Source of the DNA: Sipunculus nudus
Taxonomy: Eukaryota > Annelida > Sipuncula > Golfingiida > Sipunculidae
DNA: 64,000 nt
Reading direction: 5' to 3'
Assembly (NCBI GenBank): GCA_026874595.1
Contig: CM049308.1
Location: forward strand, 74,434,624-74,498,623
The notes beneath the pieces were generated by a model that was given only the letters and a program-made list of their open reading frames with translations, had not been told where the DNA came from and searched no databases. A program made the translations under genes and the position numbers. This document shows, piece by piece, positions 51,401 to 59,490 of this stretch (positions are counted from its first letter, which is position 1; every line of letters starts with the position of its first letter).

Positions 51401-54338
51401 GCCGTGACCGACACGTGCCGGGCGATACATCGGCTGTTAGTTGTAACACCTGATACATCGGCTATCAGTTATAACACCCGATCACACCAAGTTAACAGAA
51501 AATGTAAATCATCACTTGACCGGAGGAAAAAAATAAACGGGACCGTCCACATGAAGGTTTTTAACTTTTTTTATCTAGGCGGTAGTCACATGTGGCGCCT
51601 GTAAATCCCTGACGGGGCGGTGAGACGAGACACGGTTCGTTCGTCATTCATCATGTCAGCTATATTTGGAGATTATAAAGAAATAATTTGCCAAATAGTA
51701 TTCGGTGGCGCTTACTTACGCTAACATATATATGTATCACTATCGGCAATATTCGGAAAAAGTACCGCCTTATTCGGAATAAGTGCTCTTTCGCGTCCCG
51801 CGGTAATCGCGGTAATGCAAATGAGTTTACACAGCCCTTGTCTTTTAGACCAATAGGTAGCGTTAGTCTCGTTTAATATCTATAAAGAAGGTTGAAAAGG
51901 CCGGTTCCGAAAATGCCGTGCCTCGGTAGCTATGGTTACGAACATTGGAACTTGTGTACCGTTCTTGGCGTGTCAGAACTACCGCTTTGCTCAACAGAAA
52001 TGTGGTATTGTTCTTGAATTTTTCATCTGAAATGCTGATATGAGGAAAATACGTTTTCAGTTTAAATTATACTTTGATATTGTTTTATTGTTAAGATATC
52101 AGGGGCCGTGTTCGTACAATATTAGGGGAAATAATTTAATTGACAAAAGAATATTTATAAATCCCGTATTTTATAGTAATTTACGAAAAGCAATTCAGTG
52201 CATTTAATGATTGTATCAAAAACAATCATAAAAAAGTAATAAACAATTTTTGTATCTTTATTGAAAATTCAGCCAGCGGTAACAATTATAAATATAAAGT
52301 CGACCACCAGCTGCCGTTGAGATACCGTATATCCTCTGACCGTGTGATTTTTTGATCGTTGGAATCATGAATTTGTGGATTATCTTGATCCACGAAAACC
52401 ACGAAAATAAAATCCCAACTAATATTTCTGAATCTACAGTATGTGCTAATGTCTTTTGCCACTCTATGTAGATTTTTCTTGCACACCGCTAGAACCATTT
52501 ATGATAATGTCAGGATACCAAACACAAATTTAGCCTTCAAAATAGAGGCCAATAAAAAAAGTATCAGATAAATTTACAAGTAGCTCATTTTTCTCTGAAT
52601 GACCTGGATGGTTGTTTGACAGGTTGGACATGAGAGTGGTGAAGGGGTCTGGAGGGACACCAAGGCTGTGCTACTGCACTGAGCAGAACCATCACTTTCT
52701 CCCTACAGGGGTTCAGCTTATCAAGACAGTTAGAGGTAAGGCACATAGAGCTGGCATGTGTTAAGGTAGTTTCCATGTGCGCATATATGTGTGAACTGGC
52801 TGACTAATATATTTGTAGAGTGGATGGAGCAGGCCTTCCACAAAAAGATGAAGTGACGTCATTTTACCCTGAATCCCTGAGTTCATGCAGACCCTATGCT
52901 TGAAAATTGCTCCTGTGTCGCCTGTATAAAACTTGTAAGCAATTTTTTAAGCATATACATGCACATGGAAACACCTTTTAGCTGTGAGACCTGCATATAT
53001 TTTTAAACACAACAACACAGACTAGAGACAATCATTTTTCTGGAAATAAAAATATTGAATCAGTCAAAATATTTTCGGGCTTGACTTTACCTTATAGAAA
53101 CTTTTTGTTCCTTTAAAATAAATCAGTATTCATCTTCCTACTGTTTCGAGACTTATTATGTTCTTATAAAATATAATTCATTTTCGGGAATATTATTTTT
53201 CACAGACCCATGGATGATGGCACTGAGCAGAAGTCAACAGAAAAAATATTTCTACCATACAAACACCAAACAGTCCGTGTTCCACACACCAGAGGACAGT
53301 ATCAGTTCATTCCTGTAAGTACTGGTTGTTTAGTATATGTGTATTCCCATGTATTTAATTCTGCCTCCAGGCGCTAGCTGGCTGGCCCTGGGTGATGTTC
53401 ACTTAATTCTTTTGCGTTAATTAGGTATATGATAATAAACTGTACTGGCACTCATTAGAGCATGTGTCTCCAACTAAGGAAATATTCCTACTAGTACAAC
53501 CCCTTTCTGTAAATCAACTCCTAAATTTACTGGGGGTGTTCCCTGACATGTATTTCACCTTTCCACTTTTAGTTTCAAAATCAGCTGACAGATGGCTGCA
53601 GGTGGTTGTCTGCAAGAGATTAAGTTGTGATAAAGGCAAACTATACAGCTGGGTCTGCCCCTTTATTCAGTGTTATCAAAATTTAATGGGGCTTTCTATG
53701 TACCACAATCAGTGTTGGATTTAGTACCATTTGATAAAAGGTTTTTTAAGATATTTGTTAAATTTAAATGTTTGGAGGTTGCATCATGCCCAGGACTGAG
53801 GTTATGTGGTATTGTTGCCTACTGTAAAATTCCACATTTATGGAGGGAAGATTTCATGGAATATTTAAAATTTGCTTATATATCCAGTTCTTCTGTGTAA
53901 AATGAATTGGTAAGATGGGAGAGTGCTTGTAATGAAATATCAGTCAAACCAGTATGCACTCAGTTGATGTAAAACACCAAACTAAACATCTAAGTACTCA
54001 TATTATTTCTTTCCACTATTTTGTTTAGGAATTGTCTGAATGTCCTGCTAGATGGCAGCACTGAGTTCATCCAGCTTGCCGTATCTATTTAGTTTTGTTG
54101 CACCAGACTGTCAGAAAACAGGCTGGTACTCATAACTCCTTATTTTTACAGTTATTATACTTGAGGGATCATGTGACATTGATATGTTTAACATTTGTTT
54201 TGCAGGGACTGCTTAAAGGGTCGCTACCTTTGGAAGTGGGAAGAAGGTGTAAGGGTACATGATGCCCAGTCCAAAATTAACAGTGCAAAGTTGTCTAGGG
54301 AATCACTGCTGGACTTCATTCATAAAAAGACCCACTAG
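30343..54338 (+). CDS. CMTR1: CMTR1, cap-specific mRNA (nucleoside-2'-O-)-methyltransferase 1
   Basis: Twenty-three exons, all GT-AG with matching phases, join to an 837-residue protein (human CMTR1 is 835). It transfers methyl from S-adenosylmethionine to the 2'-O of the first transcribed nucleotide, converting cap 0 to cap 1 in the nucleus. Visible parts: acidic Ser-rich N-terminus; G-patch at about 89-135 ([20 protein letters not shown]); FtsJ/RrmJ-type domain with SAM motif [17 protein letters not shown] at 274-290; catalytic K241 (AAMKMANMD), D364 (MADG) and K404 ([12 protein letters not shown]), matching the K-D-K triad known in human; guanylyltransferase-like region about 560-735; C-terminal WW-like segment about 757-790 ([15 protein letters not shown]). 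The G-patch separates it from CMTR2. The start used is the first ATG of exon 1; an upstream 5' exon is implied by the acceptor before it. Confidence 0.96.
31088..31189 (+). CDS. CMTR1: CMTR1 coding exon 2 (similar to exon 1)
   Basis: Encodes [20 protein letters not shown] then [14 protein letters not shown]. Acceptor gatag with a weak pyrimidine tract, donor GCAG|GTATGATG identical to that of exon 1. Phase 1 in and out, so it can be skipped in frame. Confidence 0.85.
31317..33930 (+). mobile_element. AGCTCAGCTGA element in CMTR1 intron 2, with duplicated interior
   Basis: Starts ttttagctcagctgactata and a long GTCC(GTCC)n tract; ends cagctgagcgtcgcgaccc then aaaggtcccttgt. The body holds two successive versions of the same module (about 31440-31990 and 32110-32700, both running from ccaaaat/atacagttag to gaccatggcacgtttt), so it is longer (2.6 kb) than other copies. 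A further 1.2 kb before the tail is not obviously related. Confidence 0.65.
34301..34407 (+). CDS. CMTR1: CMTR1 coding exon 3
   Basis: Acceptor tttcctttcag, donor ATG|GTAAAT. Encodes [20 protein letters not shown] and ends YSTVAEKLM, the lead-in of the G-patch. Confidence 0.93.
34517..34530 (+). promoter_or_regulatory. CTCF-like motif in CMTR1 intron 3
   Basis: CCACCAGATGTCAG differs at one core position from CCAsyAGrkGGCrs. Sequence match only. Confidence 0.2.
34989..35147 (+). CDS. CMTR1: CMTR1 coding exon 4 (G-patch)
   Basis: 53 codons in phase 0. Contains [18 protein letters not shown], then [20 protein letters not shown], the glycine-spaced G-patch that in human CMTR1 binds DEAH helicase DHX15. 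Acceptor cttttcag, donor GAG|GTATGA. Confidence 0.96.
35844..35936 (+). CDS. CMTR1: CMTR1 coding exon 5
   Basis: Phase 0, 31 codons, ending [13 protein letters not shown], the linker just before the methyltransferase region. Acceptor catggcag, donor AAA|GTAAGT. Confidence 0.93.
36063..36930 (+). mobile_element. Inverted-terminal-repeat element with DIRS-like gag fragment
   Basis: A perfect 41-bp inverted repeat (36092-36132 and 36857-36897, gtattaatgagaatattctc plus tgttagtattcacacgccaga) continues imperfectly outward on both sides. The interior is GC-rich and quite unlike the surrounding intron. From about 36350 it encodes [20 protein letters not shown], then [13 protein letters not shown], the Cys/His pattern I associate with DIRS-type retrotransposon gag proteins, which also have inverted terminal repeats. 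At 0.87 kb it lacks reverse transcriptase and tyrosine recombinase, so it is non-autonomous or internally deleted. Confidence 0.55.
37035..37106 (+). CDS. CMTR1: CMTR1 coding exon 6
   Basis: Phase 0, 24 codons: [20 protein letters not shown] then LNCK. Acceptor tttctttcag, donor AAG|GTAAAA. Confidence 0.94.
38493..38587 (+). CDS. CMTR1: CMTR1 coding exon 7
   Basis: Encodes [20 protein letters not shown] then [11 protein letters not shown]. Acceptor attgcag, donor AACAG|GTACAG; this donor is the left copy of a 15-bp target-site duplication made by the adjacent SINE. Confidence 0.95.
38602..39071 (-). mobile_element. tRNA-derived SINE in CMTR1 intron 7
   Basis: Antisense to the gene. The 5' end at 39071 has A box TGGCTCAGGGGCAGAGC (about 39042-39058) and B box GGTTCAAATCT (39005-39015); the 3' end is an A-rich aaat-type tail (plus-strand t tract 38604-38655). 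A perfect 15-bp target-site duplication, GGTACAGTGCTACCT, is at 38587-38601 and 39071-39085. The length (470 bp) suggests a central domain beyond the tRNA head, as in mollusc SINEs. The duplication includes the exon 7 splice donor. Confidence 0.85.
39662..39734 (+). CDS. CMTR1: CMTR1 coding exon 8 (catalytic Lys)
   Basis: Encodes [20 protein letters not shown] then LDNSG; K241 corresponds to human catalytic K239. Acceptor atttgcag, donor GGC|GTAAGT. Confidence 0.96.
40175..40367 (+). CDS. CMTR1: CMTR1 coding exon 9 (SAM-binding motif)
   Basis: 193 nt. [20 protein letters not shown] is the class I methyltransferase SAM motif of the FtsJ family; [18 protein letters not shown] follows. Acceptor taacag, donor TACG|GTAAAT. 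Confidence 0.97.
41066..41184 (+). CDS. CMTR1: CMTR1 coding exon 10 (catalytic Asp)
   Basis: Encodes [20 protein letters not shown] and ends [10 protein letters not shown]364 has the same number as in human. Acceptor ttgccag, donor GGA|GTAAGA. Confidence 0.96.
41539..41635 (+). CDS. CMTR1: CMTR1 coding exon 11
   Basis: Encodes [20 protein letters not shown] then [12 protein letters not shown]. Acceptor tattgcag, donor CCAG|GTCAGT. Confidence 0.96.
42233..42365 (+). CDS. CMTR1: CMTR1 coding exon 12 (second catalytic Lys)
   Basis: Encodes [20 protein letters not shown] and ends [12 protein letters not shown](R). K404 has the same number as human K404. Acceptor gtatttcag, donor AAAG|GTAATA. 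Confidence 0.96.
42898..43083 (+). CDS. CMTR1: CMTR1 coding exon 13
   Basis: Encodes [20 protein letters not shown] through [14 protein letters not shown]. Acceptor tttacag, donor GAAAA|GTAATC. The alternative end at AAG would break the phase into exon 14. Confidence 0.94.
43443..43499 (+). CDS. CMTR1: CMTR1 coding exon 14
   Basis: 57-nt exon: [18 protein letters not shown]. Acceptor ggttccag, donor ACAC|GTGAGT. Confidence 0.93.
44339..44396 (+). CDS. CMTR1: CMTR1 coding exon 15
   Basis: 58-nt exon: [20 protein letters not shown], matching human RQAEIRKECLRLW. Acceptor tttgtag, donor AAG|GTGAGT. Confidence 0.94.
45166..45234 (+). CDS. CMTR1: CMTR1 coding exon 16
   Basis: 69-nt phase-0 exon: [20 protein letters not shown] then LLQ, the linker to the guanylyltransferase-like region. 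Acceptor tttgtag, donor CAG|GTATAT. Confidence 0.93.
45543..45629 (+). other. Candidate alternative terminal exon in CMTR1 intron 16
   Basis: After attccag at 45536-45542 a frame of 28 codons ([20 protein letters not shown] then FGKVLGVL) ends in TAA. It is in phase with exon 16, so use of this exon would truncate CMTR1 after about residue 593, before the guanylyltransferase-like and WW-like parts. No obvious homology and no strong polyadenylation signal follows. Confidence 0.2.
45787..47680 (+). mobile_element. Full-length AGCTCAGCTGA element in CMTR1 intron 16
   Basis: Starts ttagctcagctgactataag with a GTCCGTCC/GGCCG tract and ends cagctgagcgccgtgaccc then atgggtcccttgt. 1.89 kb, collinear throughout with the minus copy at 4603-6505, including the poly-C (46649-46663) that matches the poly-G of the other copy. 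Flanks tatta/attatt could be a very short target duplication. Confidence 0.8.
47724..47855 (+). CDS. CMTR1: CMTR1 coding exon 17
   Basis: 44 codons, phase 0: ends [20 protein letters not shown], matching human FDYRCMVSGSEQKFLIGLG. Acceptor tatgacag, donor GGT|GTAAGT. Confidence 0.95.
48319..48441 (+). CDS. CMTR1: CMTR1 coding exon 18
   Basis: 41 codons: [20 protein letters not shown] through [14 protein letters not shown]. Acceptor tgtttcag, donor GAG|GTAGGA. Confidence 0.95.
49146..49237 (+). CDS. CMTR1: CMTR1 coding exon 19
   Basis: [20 protein letters not shown] then [10 protein letters not shown]. Acceptor atcacag, donor AAAG|GTAAAC. Confidence 0.95.
49450..49640. repeat. Degenerate gacttg/agtcc-rich repeat in CMTR1 intron 19
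   Basis: Repeated actTGGACTtg- and gagtccag-type words recur at short intervals. This looks like a decayed simple or dispersed repeat; no family could be assigned. Confidence 0.4.
50288..50404 (+). CDS. CMTR1: CMTR1 coding exon 20
   Basis: [20 protein letters not shown], then [18 protein letters not shown]. Acceptor gttttatag, donor CAAG|GTGAGC. Confidence 0.95.
51133..52439. mobile_element. Non-autonomous TIR element (CTGTAGATTCAG termini) in CMTR1 intron 20
   Basis: The termini CTGTAGATTCAG and CTGAATCTACAG are perfect inverted repeats flanked by TA on both sides (51131-51132, 52440-52441). The similarity continues inward in the cgtggtttt/cgtgg blocks. 1.3 kb. The interior (51240-51900) is notably richer in cg than its surroundings and has frames of 60-94 codons, but no transposase motif. 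Confidence 0.65.
52623..52735 (+). CDS. CMTR1: CMTR1 coding exon 21
   Basis: [20 protein letters not shown], then [17 protein letters not shown]. Acceptor tttgacag, donor AGAG|GTAAGG. Confidence 0.95.
53206..53314 (+). CDS. CMTR1: CMTR1 coding exon 22 (WW-like)
   Basis: [20 protein letters not shown], then [16 protein letters not shown]: the WW-like segment, which in human lies at the RNA polymerase II-interacting C-terminus. Acceptor ttcacag, donor CCT|GTAAGT. Confidence 0.95.
54044..54058 (+). promoter_or_regulatory. CTCF-like motif in CMTR1 intron 22
   Basis: CCTGCTAGATGGCAG matches the SYAGRKGGCRS core fully, with weaker agreement 5' of it. Sequence match only. Confidence 0.2.
54206..54338 (+). 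CDS. CMTR1: CMTR1 coding exon 23 (stop codon)
   Basis: Ends the protein with [18 protein letters not shown], then [20 protein letters not shown] and TAG at 54336-54338, matching human LFWEWGDGIRVHDSQ. Acceptor gttttgcag. Confidence 0.96.
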
Positions 54339-54480
54339 CAAATAGGAAAAAAATTGTCACAGCTAATTCTGTATCATCATACAGTTTATATAATAGTGTA
54401 ATAATGAATATGTGAGGTGTTTCCATGCCTCAATCAATCTGAATTGTGAATTTGCACATTAAATGTGATCTAGATTTTTT

Positions 54481-54820
54481 ATTCGGTTGACTGAAAGTCA
54501 TTTGAGCTATAGAAATTGGCCTTTGTCCGTCTTGCCATCCAACCATCCATTAACAAGGCACAAATTTCAGCTGAAACTATAAATTATAACTTCAACTTAC
54601 AATTATAAATTGTAACTGTATTTGAGCATCTCAGAAGCCAGATATTCTTTCAGTAAAAACTCCTGCAAAAGGCTAGATTTCTCAGAAACATGTAAATATT
54701 TTGTCATGAAATTAAGCTAACTTAAAACCATAGAACCAAGCACAAAATTGTATTTGCTTAATTTGAAAAAAAGTAACATCTTATTCAAACTCAGCTGAGC
54801 ACCATGACCCATGGGTCCCT
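54481..54820 (+). mobile_element. Short (0.34 kb) AGCTCAGCTGA-family derivative in the CMTR1 3' UTR
   Basis: Starts attcggttgactgaaagtca and has a short cgtc/catcc tract, then ends ctcagctgagcaccatgacc followed by catgggtccct. It is an internally deleted or short family member lying 143 bp after the CMTR1 stop, and so probably transcribed in its 3' UTR. Confidence 0.6.
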
Positions 54821-56345
54821 TTTTTAACATTTAGTCTAGGTTCACTTTAGGGTGAGCTTTCCTAAGCTTCAGATTTTGCAGTCTTTATATTGGATCTCAG
54901 AGTGTCATGGATAAGATGAGATTTAGTGTGACGGCTAATGAAATGGCTGAGTTACTAGTTATGTATGGTTAGAGTACACCTGTTTGATTCAGTGTAAAAT
55001 AATCATAGTTTGTGTATACTCAGTCTTGAGTACATGTATATATTCATGTTCTTGAAATAATATGTACATATTAAGTTTTGTTAATGCATAATGCACAAGT
55101 AGCATTGTATAGATGCTTATTTTTATACTTGATAAAGCTAGGTATGTTCAGTGTTCTCTGAAATATATATATATTGTTATGGAAGATATGCAAACGTAGA
55201 ATATTTACTGTCAGTTAAGAAAGTGAGGTTTTTTTTATGTAATTTAATTCTGAAAATACTCCATTTAGTTTAAGGGTGAGCATTATATCATACAAATACA
55301 AGGGAATATTGTCTCATAATCTACCAATGAATGTGTGTTTGTATTTGTGTGTGTCTGAAGACTAGGCTTAAAGAACGATTTGTAACTGGAATATGACTGC
55401 ACCTATTCCTGGTCATAAGGTGTAAATTTTAAATTAATACTTGATATTTACATTTAAAATTGAGAAAGTTTTTTTTTCTGTTATAAGGAAAATAATTAAG
55501 TTTCATTTTCAGAGTAAATTAAACTAAAATTAAATCCACAAGCAAAAATTTCAAGAATTATTTTGTTGATAATTGTAATACAATGGATAACATATTACAT
55601 ATCTGTTAGATGTGCCATCAGAGATCTACAACACTCAAAGTGTAAATTTGTCTGGTTTTTTTTGGTATCAACTGTATATCATTATATGAGTTCTTTGCCT
55701 ATTGGATGTAGGTGCAAAAGCCTATGGAAATAAGCTTAAAAATCATTTCATATCTGTGTGAAAGGTGTACTAATTACAGTTCATTTGACATGTTATACTT
55801 TTCTCATTAATGTCCAGATATAATTTTATTTTTCTTGCTTGTTCATGGTATATAAACCAGAATTAATTCATTATAATATTTTAGTAATAGGAAACTTTAT
55901 GAAAAAAAATATAAAGTTTATTCTCAGCTGACTTTGTCTAATAGCACAGTTAACGTAGGGCAACCAATTTAGCACGTTTTTGAACAAGCTGTATTTCTTT
56001 AATATGAGACCCATAAAAAATCATGGAGGTAATTAATGGAGAATTCATTGTTGATTGTAAACAATGTACATTATGTCTGACAATTAACCCTTAATTAGTT
56101 AATATAAGCTGCTTCTAGTCATAGCTGCTCAATACACATGATTTGTACATATGTAAACTGTATTTGAAAACTATTTTAAGATGGTTTTGAAATGGGAAAA
56201 AACGTTATTTTCAAGGCTTGGTAATTTTGGTTTGTACGCTAGTCTGAAAACAGTGTGGAATGATAGAATACCTGTTCTGTAGGAACTTTTTGATTTGTAA
56301 ACTTAACACCAGACGGCACTGTTCTCCATACTTCACATCTTTGAA
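54821..56345 (+). other. Probable CMTR1 3' UTR or downstream intergenic DNA
   Basis: A+T-rich, with no coding frame. The transcript end could not be fixed. Confidence 0.4.
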
Positions 56346-56351
56346 AATAAA
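56346..56351 (+). terminator. Candidate polyadenylation signal AATAAA
   Basis: A canonical hexamer about 2 kb after the CMTR1 stop, followed by a tgt/ttg-rich stretch. An earlier variant hexamer, attaaa near 54460, could serve instead. Confidence 0.3.
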
Positions 56352-57235
56352 CGTCCGATAATATATGTATTACATGTATATTGAATATTCTTGTTGCCAA
56401 ATGTCCTTTGCTTTCTACAGTTTATGTTATCCAGCGTGTTTTATGAGCATTTTAAGATACTGTAAACAATTGAGAAGGTCCTTGTCAGGCCCATGGAAAG
56501 GGAGGGACTTGTTTGTTCAATAATCTCAAAAGTGCGAAAACACAAGTAGAAACACTCCTATTTATCGTCGTAGGCGAAGGTGTGTATGACCGTCGCGGTG
56601 TGCCTGTATGTTTGCCCAAGCAAAACCTCAGGATGTTCTAAATGAATTTCGATGAAAATTTGTTGAAAAATGGCAAAAGAATAAAAGCAATTTTGATGAC
56701 GGGGATGAAAAATCAAAATTACATAATTGCTCTCCTTGTCTGCTCTCATGATTGTTTTTCCGTTCATCTCATAATTTAATTTAGCCGTCATTGACCCACT
56801 TCCCACAAAATGTCATTAAGATTATGAACTTTGTTTTAGATATTTAATGGATAAGTAAGGTACATTTAAGCTCTTGGGACCTCTAGTGCGGAAATAAAGA
56901 TGACGACCTAGACAGAATGGAAGAATAGTGGAGCCATCACGTCGCTGCGATGACATATCATAATGGAAACATAAAAGAAAGACGGTCACTTGATTGGGTT
57001 TCCTATTTTAGTGTAAACGTAATAGGCCATATGGCCGTGAGGGAGAAAGTATTACGTAAATGTTTATAACAGATTATTGGAGGCCAAGGACTATTCAACT
57101 CGGTCGGATTTGGATGAAGATCAGTTAGTAATTAGTGAAACATTGACGCGGGTATGCGCTCTAAGAGTGCTTTCTGTTTATAACCCCCCTCCCTCCCCCT
57201 CACGATTGCGAGGGATGATGTTTTAACCTTAGTTT
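56352..57235. other. Intergenic DNA, no gene seen
   Basis: No conserved frame in either strand. Confidence 0.5.
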
Positions 57236-58300
57236 GTTAGCGAACCTGTGAGCTTATGCGATGGCGCAGCGTCATCCATCCGCCGTCGTCCTTGCGTTAA
57301 CCCATGATATCTCAAAAACCGCAGGAGCTAGCATCACAACATGTTATTTTTAAAAAATCAGTAATCTAAAAAAACTATCGGATTTTACTTATTTTTTGCT
57401 ATTTCCATTAACTTGGATTTTATAGGGGAAAGCAAAAAAAAAACACTAAAAATCTTCGACGAAACTGTCCAGCCAGATTGTTCAATATTTCACAGATATG
57501 ATCCCAGAAACAATTTTTCTCAAGTTTGTTGGAATGTTTTCAGTTCGGTGATTTTTGGCCGAGTTACAGGAAGCTGAACTTAGTCATCTGTAAAGCATCT
57601 GTAAAAGCATACTAAAATCTTAAAATGGCTGGAGATATCATCACAAAATTTTGTGCAAATGTTGGTCACATGAGTCAAAATAGAAATTGATGTATTGGTG
57701 GCGCCACCTACATGCTCCTTTTTTTTTATAAGGGGGCCATCTGTCATCAGTACATTAACCAAGAATTTCTAAGCAATAGCAGGAGCTAGCATCCCCAACT
57801 TTAACTAAAAAAATAGTCACATATCATATGTTACGGGATTGGGCTTTTCGTGGCGCCACCTGCATCAACTTACATTTTACGGGGGAAAGTTTAAAAACCT
57901 TTGAAATTCATCTTCTCAAAAATCATTCGGCCAAAGTGTTCAACATTTCACAGAAATTATCCCAGGCATGAGCTCTCTAGAGTTTGTTCAAATGATTTTG
58001 GTTCGATGAATTTTGGCCGAGTTAGAGAAATTTGAACTTTGTCATTTGGCCAAGTAAGCATACTAACATAATCTTAGAAATTACAGGAGCTAGCATCCCC
58101 CAGTTTTGTGCAAATTTTGGTCACGTGACTCATATTTGAAATTGAGGTTTTTGTGGCACCACCACCTAATTTTAGCCTCTTTCAGCTTAAAATGTTCTAT
58201 GATGAAACTATCCAGCTGAATGGTTTAATTGTTCACAAAAAAATTATCCTAGAGTAGGGTTCTTTCAATTGTATAAAAATAGATTGGGCAAGATCTTGTC
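57236..58300 (+). repeat. Modular dispersed repeat with three ~330-430 bp modules
   Basis: The word caggagctagcatc recurs at about 57322, 57779 and 58084. Each is followed by ttttgtgcaaat/ggtcac and then ggcgccacct or gcaccacc. The start has the gtcatccatccgccgtcgtcc tract typical of these elements. Same design as the blocks at 3234-4600 and 59491-61260. Confidence 0.6.
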
Positions 58301-59040
58301 TGTATCTATACTGCCAACCATTTCAGACTTGGCAACTGACCAAGTCTCAGTCTGAATCTATTTATAGCTTTTGCAGTTGCCAACTGTAACAGATTTTTGC
58401 AACAAGCCAAGAGTTCATTCAGTGCAGCCAGGTACAGGTCAAGAGTCCATTCGATGCAGTAGCTGCACCTGCCAATTTGCTTCGCTTGACTTGGGGGCAA
58501 CTGCCTGCCTCAACTGAGCTTGGTCAACCCATTGCACCCTACTCAAAAGACGTTTGATGTATCGGCCTGGAATTTTGGCCTGTCCATGCATCTTTGATGG
58601 GATTCTCGTACAAAAGACTGGTGTAGCCGACTTTCATGACTTTTGCACAGTGCTTTTCCCTGCAATTCTCATGAGGGATTTGATATATCAGCCTGAAATT
58701 GTGCATATCTCTACATATCGGATAGCTTCTTTGTATACAAGACTGGTGGTACCACTTACAATAATTTTCGCACAGTGCATGTGTCTGCTTATTTATCAGT
58801 AGAGATATGATATATCACACTGAAATTGGGGATATGTATAAATACTTGTTTTTTAGATATTTAGTACTTGCTTGTACTTGAAAGGAAATTGTCAAGCATG
58901 TAATCAAGGAATCGGTATACCTAATGTATATCCCATTGCACAGGTCCACATTAGGCCTATAGGTCTTGATTATGTGTAGCTGTGGACATATGAAAGTATG
59001 ATCCTTGCTGAGGTTGTAGTGACTCTGGGTAACCCCTAGT
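58301..59040. other. Intergenic DNA with degraded repeats, no gene seen
   Basis: Two loose copies of a gatatatcagcctgaaattgtg-type segment near 58550, 58680 and 58800 suggest a decayed tandem module. Confidence 0.4.
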
Positions 59041-59044
59041 TAAC

Positions 59045-59045
59045 C

Positions 59046-59117
<72 letters not shown>
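59045..59117. repeat. (TC)n(TA)n compound microsatellite
   Basis: About 13 tc repeats followed by about 23 ta repeats. Confidence 0.95.
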
Positions 59118-59118
<1 letters not shown>

Positions 59119-59490
59119 CTTTCTCACAAAAAGAATAAAATGTATTGATGCCAGAATGTGTGTTATTGTGATCGTATTATATGGGATGACCGTGTAGGAG
59201 CGTCATGTATTTGCAACGTAGGAGATAATGAAAATGTCCAAACCAAATATTCTTAAATGTGTGAAAGAACCAAACAATGTCCAAGGTATAATCATTAATC
59301 TGGTATTTCCATCATTTTCAAATATTGCCTCCCACCCACGTCCTGTGTTATCACGGTATAACAGTTTTATTATTGGGTCATTTGACCTGTTTTCGTCGTA
59401 GTATCTCTAGCACATTGGAGATGTGAAGACTTTTTATAAATAGGGATTCAAGCTCCTGTGCACAAAGATAATTGATAACACTGATTTTTT

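Noticed and set aside
53464-53900. Frames of 76-86 codons between CMTR1 exons 22 and 23
   Set aside because: They are intronic, have no recognisable domain, and exons 22 and 23 join perfectly in phase without them.
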